From: Opitutia bacterium UBA4506 | GTDB taxonomy: Bacteria > Verrucomicrobiota > Verrucomicrobiia > Opitutales > Puniceicoccaceae | Direction of reading: 5' to 3' | NCBI GenBank assembly: GCA_002388665.1 | Contig: DGMY01000077.1 | Coordinates: 104,220 to 168,219, forward strand | Length of the DNA: 64,000 bases | Shown: positions 56,783-64,000 of the stretch, in pieces | How the letters are laid out: each line of letters opens with the position of its first letter | Numbering within the stretch: position 1 is the first letter of the stretch | Notes under the pieces: generated by a model | Seen by the model: the letters and a program-made list of their open reading frames with translations, nothing else | What the model was told of the DNA's origin: nothing | Databases searched by the model: none | Made by a program: the position numbers and the translations under genes

Positions 56783-59059
56783 CTAATTCGCTGGAGCGAA
56801 ATCGATCTGTCGCTTGAAGCGATCGACCCGTTCCGTGACGACCTGGATGGTTTGGCCCAATCGATAGGTACGGCCCTTCTTCTTGCCGCGAAGCTGGGTG
56901 CCATCGTGGGAGAGAAGGTAGTGGTCGTCGCGAAGCGTTGAAATGTGAACCAGGCCGAAGGCGAGCGACGCAGAGAGTTCGATGAACAAACCGTGGTTCT
57001 TGACGTCGGTGATGACCGCGTCGAACACCGTCTTCTTTCCGGAATTGCGCATCTCCCGGTCGAAGAACTCGAGGAGTTTCACCTTTACCGACTCCCGTTC
57101 CGCATCAGTACTGTTCCGTTCGGTGATCGATAGATGTTCGCCGATGGATTCCAGCTTAGCTTGCGTGTAGACGATGCTGAGATTGGCGGGTGCACTCGAT
57201 ATTCCTCGTTTGAGTAGTAGGTTTTCAAATACCCGGTGGACGATTAAATCGGAATAACGACGGATTGGAGAAGTGAAGTGAGTGTAGTCGTTTTTGCTCA
57301 AGCCGTAGTGTCCATCCGGTGATGCGCGATAGCAGGCTTGCTTCAGGCTCCGGAGAAACTGGATTCGCAATGTGTACGCTTGCGGGTGCGAGTTGATCGC
57401 ACTGAGCATCTTTGAGATTTCTCTCCGTTGCGAGAGATCACCTACGGTAATTCCCGCAGTCACCAGGTACTCCCGGAATTCGTCCAGCTTCTCGGCGTCG
57501 GGTTCGTCGTGGACGCGGTAGAGGCACGGAATGTTCAGCCGCCGGATCTCGCGGGCGACAGCCTCATTTGCGGCCAGCATATACTCCTCGATGAGCTGGT
57601 GGCTCTCGTCATTGTGAATACTCTCGATACGGTCGGCCGCGCCTGTTTCGTCGACAAAGATTTTAACCTCGGGCATGTCGAGGTCGAGACTGCCGTCCTT
57701 CATCCTGCGTTTGCGCATGCGTTCGGCGAAGAACCAGAGCTTGCGGACCATTTTGCTGAGACTTTGCAGTTCCGCCTTCTTCAGGCTCTTGAGGTCGCGC
57801 CCGATTGAACCTGTTTGGTGCTTAGGGGGGAGAGGTGCATTGCGAATCTTGTCGAGATCGGTCTCGGTCATCATCGCATAGGCCTGGCGGTAGGTGAGCC
57901 GCTTATTGCTGCGGATGACCGTATTGGCGTAGTGGCGACCGACCAGCTTGGCCTGTGGAGTAAAATCGAGGAAGACTGCTTTGGTGAGGCGATCCTCGTC
58001 TTCCACCAGGCTGCAAACACCGTTGGAGAGCTTGTGGGGGAGCATCGGAATTACCGTACCGGTCAGGTAGGTGGAATTCCCTCGTTTCGAGGCCTCCACA
58101 TCGAGTGGAGATCCCGGTTTGACGTAGGCGTTTACGTCGGCGATATGGACGCCCACCCTCCAGTTTCCATCCTCTAACTTCTCGAGAGAAATCGCATCGT
58201 CAAAATCCTTAGCGTCGTCGGGGTCAATTGTCAGAGTGGGGATCTCGCGACAATCAAGCCGACCAGTCGTTTGGTCTTCGGCTACCTTATCGGGAACGTT
58301 CTCGACCTGGCGCATGACTTCTTCGGGGAAGTCGGGGTCGAGATCAAATTTGTGGAGAATGGCTTTGTATTCGGCCATTGGCTCGTGAGTCCGGCCCAAT
58401 ACCTCGATGATCTCACCTTCCGGATTCATGTGGCGCTGTGTCCACTCGAAGAGTTTGACGATGACCTTGTCACCGACTTTGGATTTGGGAGAACCTTCCG
58501 TACCGGGGCTGGGTACAATGATGTCCTGCACAATACGAGGGTCATCCGGGATGACGTAGAAGGCGTGGCGAGCCTTTTTCAAAGTGCCGGGTAGGCTGGT
58601 GCGAGCTCTTTCGAGGATGCGGATTACGCGTCCAGTCTTTTTGTCGGGATTTCCCGTTCCCTGGGGGCGTTTACCGCGCCCGCGATGTGCTCGCCTGGGA
58701 CGCTCGGAATTGAGGCGCACCACGACTCGGTCGCCGTGCATGGCGAGCCCTGTGTCGTCGGAACGTATGTCGACGGGGTCGACCGTGGTTTGATAGGTTT
58801 TGATGTCGGGGCGAACGGTGGCCTTGCCGGTCTGGCGAAAGAGAATAATCCCAGTCACCAGGTCGGCGTCTCGGGGCAGGCAGAGTCGGTCTCGCTTAAG
58901 CCGTACGATGAGTCCGGCAGTTTGCATCGATTCCAATTCGTCGAAAAATTGTTTCTGTTCGCCCTTTGGCACTGAAAGAGATTGGGTGAGCTCTTCGGCT
59001 GTGGAAGGGGTGAAGTCGGCACTCAACATGTGAGTGATTACGGGTTGCTGAAATTTCAT
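56783..59059 (-). CDS. rnr: Ribonuclease R
   Basis: 758 residues, a normal size. N-terminal winged-helix and cold-shock RNA-binding domains are followed by the RNB catalytic domain and a C-terminal S1 domain. The active-site signature is TLTIDPDDAKDFDDAISLEKL, with the four Asp that hold magnesium. Further RNB blocks are HIADVNAYVKPGSPLD and YRASPDGHYGLSKNDYTHFTSPIRRYSDL. The S1 domain lies near VFDAVITDVKNHGLFIEL. RNase R degrades structured RNA processively from the 3' end. The usual Lys-rich tail is short. Confidence 0.95.
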   Translation of the reverse strand: MKFQQPVITHMLSADFTPSTAEELTQSLSVPKGEQKQFFDELESMQTAGLIVRLKRDRLCLPRDADLVTGIILFRQTGKATVRPDIKTYQTTVDPVDIRSDDTGLAMHGDRVVVRLNSERPRRAHRGRGKRPQGTGNPDKKTGRVIRILERARTSLPGTLKKARHAFYVIPDDPRIVQDIIVPSPGTEGSPKSKVGDKVIVKLFEWTQRHMNPEGEIIEVLGRTHEPMAEYKAILHKFDLDPDFPEEVMRQVENVPDKVAEDQTTGRLDCREIPTLTIDPDDAKDFDDAISLEKLEDGNWRVGVHIADVNAYVKPGSPLDVEASKRGNSTYLTGTVIPMLPHKLSNGVCSLVEDEDRLTKAVFLDFTPQAKLVGRHYANTVIRSNKRLTYRQAYAMMTETDLDKIRNAPLPPKHQTGSIGRDLKSLKKAELQSLSKMVRKLWFFAERMRKRRMKDGSLDLDMPEVKIFVDETGAADRIESIHNDESHQLIEEYMLAANEAVAREIRRLNIPCLYRVHDEPDAEKLDEFREYLVTAGITVGDLSQRREISKMLSAINSHPQAYTLRIQFLRSLKQACYRASPDGHYGLSKNDYTHFTSPIRRYSDLIVHRVFENLLLKRGISSAPANLSIVYTQAKLESIGEHLSITERNSTDAERESVKVKLLEFFDREMRNSGKKTVFDAVITDVKNHGLFIELSASLAFGLVHISTLRDDHYLLSHDGTQLRGKKKGRTYRLGQTIQVVTERVDRFKRQIDFAPAN

Positions 59060-59126
59060 ATTGTATCGGGAATAATCGTAGGAGTTCCGCTTGTTTTATG
59101 AGCTTTGAACACTGAAGGAAATCCAT

Positions 59127-59498
59127 TCAGGAAGCGAGGGCGGATTCATCGGGGTGGGTCGGACTGCTCGACGGTTTTTGCTGGAGCAAAAAGACGGCGA
59201 TGTAATAGGGGATCAGCGCCAACAGACTGAACCCCGAGATCGCAAGGGCCTCAAATAGGATGAAGTAGAGATAGGGAAGTGCTTTTTTTGTCGGGAGTTG
59301 CAGCGATAGGATCAGTCCTAGCGAGATGAGTGTCAGTGCGGAGTAGTCAATCAATTGGTCGAAGCCGGGGTTCTCGGAGGGATGCGCCCGGTGGCCACAC
59401 ATACAAAAATGAGTCGTCAAGCAGTAGGCCATCGGAACACTTCCGGCTGTGAGCAAGGCAGTGGTCGCTCTGAAATACTGAGTGCTTTCCTTTGTCAT
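59127..59498 (-). CDS. Small membrane protein of unknown function
   Basis: 123 residues with three or four hydrophobic segments. The first part contains a Cys/His-rich segment, YCLTTHFCMCGHRAH (about residues 25-39), which could bind metal. The C-terminus is polar and Ser/Pro-rich. No family is recognised. It lies 67 bp upstream of rnr on the same strand, so co-transcription with rnr is possible. Confidence 0.6.
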   Translation of the reverse strand: MTKESTQYFRATTALLTAGSVPMAYCLTTHFCMCGHRAHPSENPGFDQLIDYSALTLISLGLILSLQLPTKKALPYLYFILFEALAISGFSLLALIPYYIAVFLLQQKPSSSPTHPDESALAS

Positions 59499-59601
59499 TC
59501 TTTTCGTTAGGGAACCGACCCGTTCGTTCGCTGCGATGATCGATCATGTTCCTCCATCTTCCCGACCAATGGCAAGGGGGGAAGGCAATTGACTGCGGAA
59601 G

Positions 59602-60660
59602 TTATTGCCGTCGAGCGAGCTTGGATCCAAATGTCCGGCGAATCGAGCGAAGCCAGGTACGCCATGCGCGTCGTTTCAGTTCTGCGAGGCAGTTTTCCAC
59701 TTCCTGTTGTCGCAGTCGAAGGTTCTCATTGGCGATATCGGCGAGGTCATCCATGTTGTAGAGGAAGACCTGCTTGAGTGCGCCGACCGTTGAATCGACG
59801 TCCCTCGGTACCGCTACATCCACCAGGAGGATCGGGGCAAAGCGGCGGCGCTGCGAAATCTCGCTGACCAACTCACTGGAGAGCAAAGGTTCTGGAGCGG
59901 CGGTGGAACATATGATGATGTCGTATAGATGGAGGTTCGTTCGGAAGGTCTCAAAGGGAAGGACTGCGCCATTGAAGGTTCGCGCGAGTGATTCGGCGCG
60001 GTCAAAGGACCGTCCGGTTACGGTGATGTCCCGGGCCCCTCGGCTGGCGAGGCTTTGAGCCGTCTTCTCGGCGACTTCACCGCTGCCGACTAACAGGATG
60101 CGGGGATGGACGAGGTCCCCGAATACGCGGGTAACGAGATCGACGACGACGTTCCCGATCGTTACTTGCCCTTGGCCGATCCCAGTGTGCGTCCGGGCCC
60201 ACTTGGCTGCTTGAAAGGACCGTTCGAAGATAGGGCTCATGATGCGTCCGGTCCACTTGTGGGAGCGGGCGCGGGTGAGAGACTCTTTCACTTGGCCGAG
60301 AATCTCGGTTTCTCCAATCATCTGAGAGTCCAACCCGGAAGCGACTGAAAACAGGTGCACCAGCATATCACTGTTCGCGTGGGCGTAGTGAAGATCGCGA
60401 AGGAGCTCGATGGGTTGGCGGGTGACTTCCGATATCGCTCCCAAGACGGCCTCGGGGTCGGGCTCCGTTTCACTGGCAAGGTAGGCTTCCACCCGGTTGC
60501 ACGTGTTGAGCAGAACCACTTCCTGCACACAACTGAGGGCGAGAAGACGCTGGGCTAGTGTTTCGACGTCCTCCTTGGAAAGGGAGAATAACTCTCGTAC
60601 ATCCAGCGGAGTTCGGTGGTGCGAGACTCCGAGGACCAATAGGCTTCTCGGTAGGCTCAT
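59602..60660 (-). CDS. hemA: Glutamyl-tRNA reductase
   Basis: 352 residues, shorter than the about 420 common in the family because the C-terminal dimerisation helices are reduced. The catalytic Cys is C54 in NTCNRVEAYL. The N-terminus GVSHHRTPLDVRE and the Q/E-rich block QMIGETEILGQVKE are diagnostic. The NADPH-binding motif is VGSGEVAEKTAQSL. HemA starts tetrapyrrole synthesis by reducing glutamyl-tRNA to glutamate-1-semialdehyde. The ATG overlaps the stop of the assembly gene by four bases, so they are coupled. Confidence 0.94.
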   Translation of the reverse strand: MSLPRSLLVLGVSHHRTPLDVRELFSLSKEDVETLAQRLLALSCVQEVVLLNTCNRVEAYLASETEPDPEAVLGAISEVTRQPIELLRDLHYAHANSDMLVHLFSVASGLDSQMIGETEILGQVKESLTRARSHKWTGRIMSPIFERSFQAAKWARTHTGIGQGQVTIGNVVVDLVTRVFGDLVHPRILLVGSGEVAEKTAQSLASRGARDITVTGRSFDRAESLARTFNGAVLPFETFRTNLHLYDIIICSTAAPEPLLSSELVSEISQRRRFAPILLVDVAVPRDVDSTVGALKQVFLYNMDDLADIANENLRLRQQEVENCLAELKRRAWRTWLRSIRRTFGSKLARRQ

Positions 60661-61520
60661 TCGTGGAGAAATTCGGGCGCAACTTCAGGGGCCGCTGTGT
60701 TCTGCTCGAGCTTGATCTCGTGCGCACGATTGACCGGCCAAAGGCTGAAAAGCGCGAAGATGTAGAGGGATAGAAAGCATATGGCGGCGCGATGAGGCGT
60801 AAACCGTTGGCGGAGTCGCATCAGCCATACGGCGCCGTAGCCGAGCCAGAGTACAAAGACCGTCACCAGCTTCCAGTGCATGTGGTTCCACGCCTCGTCG
60901 AACCAAACGAGAATTCCGGAGATGAAAGCCAGGGTCAGGATCAGTACCCCTGCCGAAAGAAGTCGTCGGGCCAGATCATCAAGTTTGACGATAGAGGGTA
61001 GGAAGTTGAAGAGCCTTGAGCGCCACTTGCGTTCGAGAGCGTTGTATTGGATCAGATAGAGAATCGAAACCGTGGAGAGCAGGCCGAAAATCCCGTAACT
61101 GAAAATGGAGACTGCGGCATGAAACTCGATCAGGGGATCGCCTCCAAATAGCGCTTCGGAATGAGGAGTATCCCAGGCTGGGACAAGAAGAGAGATGATC
61201 CCGGTAATTGCCACCAGGCCTGCTGTCGTCGTTCCGAGTAGATGGACTTGAAAAACAGGGCCGATCACCAAAAAGAGGAAGATCGTGGACCAGAGTGCGA
61301 ACTGGACGACCTCAAATATGTTTCCCAACGGGCAGGCGCCGATCTCCATTCCCCGGAAATAAAGCCCTGCCGACTGGACAACAAACCCGAGGAGAATTGC
61401 GGGATAGGTGAAGGTCCGGGAGTCAGACTTCTGTTGATACAGGCGAACTCCGCCGAGGATCGTCGCAAAGACATAGACGGCCATGGAGAGCCATAGCAGG
61501 AGTCGATCCGGTTCGCTCAC
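60657..61520 (-). CDS. Cytochrome c assembly family membrane protein (HemX/CcsA-like)
   Basis: About 287 residues from GTG 61520; the longer frame above it is proline-rich and not typical. Eight membrane helices. The region FEVVQFALWSTIFLFLVIGPVFQ and the IEFHAAVSIFSYGIFGLLSTVSILYL block match the cytochrome c assembly family; the His in EFHAAVS and the HMHW segment are candidate haem ligands. The usual Trp-rich WWD motif of CcsA is not clear, so this is the HemX type, often found beside hemA. It lies between hemH and hemA. Confidence 0.83.
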   Translation of the reverse strand: MSEPDRLLLWLSMAVYVFATILGGVRLYQQKSDSRTFTYPAILLGFVVQSAGLYFRGMEIGACPLGNIFEVVQFALWSTIFLFLVIGPVFQVHLLGTTTAGLVAITGIISLLVPAWDTPHSEALFGGDPLIEFHAAVSIFSYGIFGLLSTVSILYLIQYNALERKWRSRLFNFLPSIVKLDDLARRLLSAGVLILTLAFISGILVWFDEAWNHMHWKLVTVFVLWLGYGAVWLMRLRQRFTPHRAAICFLSLYIFALFSLWPVNRAHEIKLEQNTAAPEVAPEFLHE

Positions 61521-61531
61521 GGGAAAGATGC

Positions 61532-62569
61532 CTAGGCTGACAGGGGCTGGGTGGAGTCCGCCCAGGTGTCGATCCTCTTGCGGAGGACTTCCACCCACGC
61601 GGGGTGGTCGTTCAGGCAGGGGATTTGTTCGAAGAATTCTCCGCCGGATTCAAGGAAGGATTCTTTGCCCTCCATCGAAATTTCTTCAAGAGTCTCCAGA
61701 CAGTCGGTGACAAAGGCGGGACAGATGACCAGGAGGCGCTTGACGCCGAGTTTCGGTAGTTCCTCCAGCTTCTTGTCCGTGTATGGCTTGAGCCAGGGGT
61801 CTCGCCCGAGGCGTGATTGAAATGAGATCGAATACTGCTCTTTGGATAGACCGAGGCGTGCCGCAGTTTTGTGAGCCGTTTGAAAACATTGGTGGCGGTA
61901 GCAGGTGCTGTGCGCGGGATGACAGTTCTCACAGCAGTCTGCGCTTTCAAGGCAGTGGGCGTGAGAGGGGTCCGTCTTTCGCAGATGGCGCTCGGGTATA
62001 CCGTGGAAGGAGAATAGTACCAGATCCGGGTTCTTTTGAAGGTAGGGACGGATGACCGTTTCGAGGGCGCCGAGATAATCGTCGTCCTGATAGAAGGGTT
62101 GGAGCAGGGTGGTTTGAATCCCCGGGGCGATCTCCCGGAGTGTCTTCATGGTTTTGACCACTACGGTCTCATAGCTCGACATGGCATAGTGCGGATACTG
62201 TGGCATGATGAACAACCGGGTGATCCCTTCGTTCTTGATCTTCTGCACTTCGTTGGCGATGGATGGTTCGCCGTAATTCATCGCTAGAAATGTCGGGCAA
62301 TCCTCGCGGTCGAGGAGCTCGCGCACTTTCTCGCTCTTGACGATCAGCGGGGATCCTTCATCGGTCCAGACACGCTCGTAAGCCGCCGCTGAATTCTTCG
62401 GTCGGGAGGGGAGGATGAAGCCATTCACGACGACCCATCGAATCGGGGCAGGTGCGTCGAGTACCCGCTCGTCCATTAGGAATTCCCGGAGATAGTCCCG
62501 TACGTCTGAAACGCTCGTCGATGCCGGGGAACCGAGGTTGAGAAGGAGTACACCTGTTTTCTGGGCCAT
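61532..62569 (-). CDS. hemH: Ferrochelatase
   Basis: 345 residues. HemH inserts iron into protoporphyrin IX in the last step of haem formation. The catalytic His is in LFSFHGIPERHLRKTDP, and the Glu region is FVTDCLETLEEISMEG. Between these, after the catalytic His, there is an insertion of about 20 residues with seven Cys (pattern C-x5-C-C-x2-C-x6-C-x4-C, plus neighbours), absent from E. coli HemH and able to bind a metal or Fe-S cluster. The assembly gene starts after its stop by 11 bp, giving the order hemH - assembly - hemA. Confidence 0.93.
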   Translation of the reverse strand: MAQKTGVLLLNLGSPASTSVSDVRDYLREFLMDERVLDAPAPIRWVVVNGFILPSRPKNSAAAYERVWTDEGSPLIVKSEKVRELLDREDCPTFLAMNYGEPSIANEVQKIKNEGITRLFIMPQYPHYAMSSYETVVVKTMKTLREIAPGIQTTLLQPFYQDDDYLGALETVIRPYLQKNPDLVLFSFHGIPERHLRKTDPSHAHCLESADCCENCHPAHSTCYRHQCFQTAHKTAARLGLSKEQYSISFQSRLGRDPWLKPYTDKKLEELPKLGVKRLLVICPAFVTDCLETLEEISMEGKESFLESGGEFFEQIPCLNDHPAWVEVLRKRIDTWADSTQPLSA

Positions 62570-62598
62570 ACCTTACCGTGTTTGATCCGTACGCAGTG

Positions 62599-63123
62599 TC
62601 AATTCGCGGGAGGGAGAATCCATCCTCCTGGATCTGGATTCGATCGCGGTGCGGGAGCCGCTTGGGGCTCCGGAGCCGGTGGGGGAGCGGGTGCGGCCTC
62701 TGCCGCCATCTGTTGCGTTTTCAACCGGACGACCTCAGAGAGGGCGGAATTGTATTCCGTTTTGAGCCGCTCGATCTCGCCTGTGGCCAAACGATTGTCA
62801 CGTTCGAGTTGTCGGATGGACTCGTTGAGCTCCGTTAGATCCTCCGCGCTGATGAGGGGATTCTCCGTTTGCCCCGCTTCGGCAGCTGCTTTGAGATCGG
62901 CGATCTCCTGTTGCTGGAGGGCAAATTTTTCTTCGAACTCCTTCAGTTGCTGCTCCTTTTGCGCGAAATCTTCCTCCGTGAGCACGACCGAGCCCTCGGC
63001 GACAGACTCGATTCCGAGAATCTCCACCCCTTTATCAGAGTTCAGTAGTACGAAAAGAAATCCCCAGGGCAGGAGGGATAGTATCAGGATGAGTAGCAGT
63101 AAAAAGCTCTTGGAACCGTTCAT
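62599..63123 (-). CDS. Membrane-anchored coiled-coil protein of unknown function
   Basis: 174 residues. A membrane helix (SFLLLLILILSLLPWGFLFVLL) is followed by a long coiled coil (about residues 50-140) rich in Glu, Lys, Gln and Leu, and a Pro/Ala-rich tail (APAPPPAPEPQAAPAP). The shape suits a periplasmic tether or scaffold. No family is recognised. It lies upstream of hemH on the same strand with a 29-bp gap and may share its transcript. Confidence 0.65.
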   Translation of the reverse strand: MNGSKSFLLLLILILSLLPWGFLFVLLNSDKGVEILGIESVAEGSVVLTEEDFAQKEQQLKEFEEKFALQQQEIADLKAAAEAGQTENPLISAEDLTELNESIRQLERDNRLATGEIERLKTEYNSALSEVVRLKTQQMAAEAAPAPPPAPEPQAAPAPRSNPDPGGWILPPAN

Positions 63124-63511
63124 ATCAGTTGTTTTATCTTGTCATAGGCTTACAGGTCGAGGCGGGAGTTTTCAATTTGTATTTCGGCCCACATCCTATG
63201 GTTCGTGGGTCCGGACCTTTTTGGGGCGGGACTTCCGTTTCGTGCGGCTTCCCGAACAGTCGCCAGTGAATTGCCTATTTACAGTACTCCTCCCGGAACC
63301 GGACTAAGGAGGCAATCGAGAGAAGGGTCCGTGTGATTCCGGAGCTGCCCTCTGTTTTTTAGCTTACCTCCAATAGAAATCCTTCTTTTTGCCGACTTTA
63401 CCATAAAATTTGCAAAAATATTGACAAGTTTCGTAACTTTCATGAGTGTTTTCCGAGAAATGCGGTGCTACCGACCGTTATCCGAATAGAACCCCAACCA
63501 CTACAGACTAT
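63124..63511. other. Long upstream region of the secreted passenger gene
   Basis: About 390 bp between divergent genes. The right half is AT-rich. A candidate promoter is TTGCAA (63410-63415), 18 bases, then TAACTT (63434-63439); TTGACA at 63421-63426 is another -35 candidate. A 15-codon frame at 63443-63490 starts with ATG and could be a leader. I see no RNA gene. These calls are weak. Confidence 0.35.
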
Positions 63512-64000
63512 ATGTACTCCAAGACTCCTATATTTCCTGGCAAGAAGGCTCTGATCCACTCGTTGACTTCGGCAGCGTTCGTGTCTGCAGCTTCCGCAGC
63601 TCCTTTGTACTGGGGGCAGACCACCTATTCGTCTGGCACAATTTACGATGGTACTAGTAGTACGGCTTCGAATTGGTATACAGACGAAGCAGGTACGATG
63701 GTATCCGGCAGCGCGCCGGCAGCGTCCGACGAACTCTATTTTAACACTACTCCCGCGAACGCCGTCGGAGGTACGGTTATTGTGGATACAAACCTCAATC
63801 TGGAATCGATTACCTTTACTACGACGGAGAAGACGGTCCTGACTCATGGTGCCGATAAGCAAACGATCTCGCTAGGAGCCGGAGGTATCACCTTGGAAGC
63901 GGGATCCGGCGCTGTAAATATCGGGCAGAGCAGTGCGCAGCAATTGATTGTGAACGTTGATGCTTCGCAGACGTGGACCAACAATTCGGACAAGGCTTTG
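63512..64000 (+). CDS. Large secreted beta-strand-repeat (autotransporter-like) protein, 3' end outside window
   Basis: An open frame of 163 codons from ATG 63512 to the window edge. A signal-like start (HSLTSAAFVSAASA) is followed by a Gly/Thr/Ser-rich, Cys-free beta-strand sequence. Segments such as DGTSSTASNWYTD, VGGTVIVDTNLNLESITF and ISLGAGGITLEAGSGAVNI are typical of the autotransporter-associated beta-strand repeats found in many Opitutia surface proteins, often with a PEP-CTERM or autotransporter end. The C-terminus is not visible, so the anchoring type is unknown. Confidence 0.75.
   Translation, partial: MYSKTPIFPGKKALIHSLTSAAFVSAASAAPLYWGQTTYSSGTIYDGTSSTASNWYTDEAGTMVSGSAPAASDELYFNTTPANAVGGTVIVDTNLNLESITFTTTEKTVLTHGADKQTISLGAGGITLEAGSGAVNIGQSSAQQLIVNVDASQTWTNNSDKAL

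Overview
The window is gene-dense, GC-rich bacterial chromosome carrying almost only housekeeping genes. Several traits point to a Gram-negative member of the Verrucomicrobiota, most likely class Opitutia: a TamB/TamA outer-membrane pair, SecA with a long internal insertion, a bacterial SUI1 homologue beside secA, a YHYH-domain protein, a stand-alone GreA/B-like factor, and at the right edge the start of a secreted protein resembling the autotransporter-associated beta-strand-repeat proteins common in that group. This placement is inference from gene content, not from a marker-gene tree.

Left part (1-13.3 kb): the 3' part of a GH2 beta-galactosidase, a metallophosphoesterase, rmuC on the minus strand, small membrane proteins including an HXXEE protein, then a minus-strand run UDP-glucuronate decarboxylase - secA - SUI1-like factor - small secreted protein. 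Two secreted proteins follow, one of them a YHYH protein. Middle-left (13.3-34.9 kb): tamB-tamA, a PqiA-like protein, a RegB/RegA-like two-component pair, a Met-rich outer-membrane protein, a degraded acetyltransferase, a DinG-like helicase, gcvT-gcvH, a DUF3857/transglutaminase protein, elbB-trmD, chrA, an MBL hydrolase, ribD, rdgB and a tRNA-Ala(GGC).

Directly after the tRNA (35.0-37.4 kb) lies the one clearly accessory segment. It is visibly more AT-rich and encodes a HipA/CtkA-like kinase, broken by one base at its catalytic loop, translationally coupled to a protein joining a HipA-N-like region to a HIRAN domain. A poorly coding stretch of about 0.6 kb follows. I consider this kinase-HIRAN module the best candidate for a little-described system here.

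Right part (37.4-64 kb): an SHD1-like membrane protein, a compact respiratory complex I operon nuoB to nuoN (13 genes, nuoA absent), mpl, a SHOCT protein, a tiny Cys-rich secreted protein sharing a bidirectional terminator with it, a GreA/B-like factor, an MFS transporter, rnr (RNase R), a small membrane protein, and the minus-strand haem run hemH - cytochrome-c-assembly protein - hemA. A coiled-coil membrane protein and the start of the large secreted passenger protein close the window. Together the genes describe an aerobic, haem-making, envelope-rich heterotroph. There is no prophage, insertion sequence, CRISPR array or rRNA in the window that I can see.
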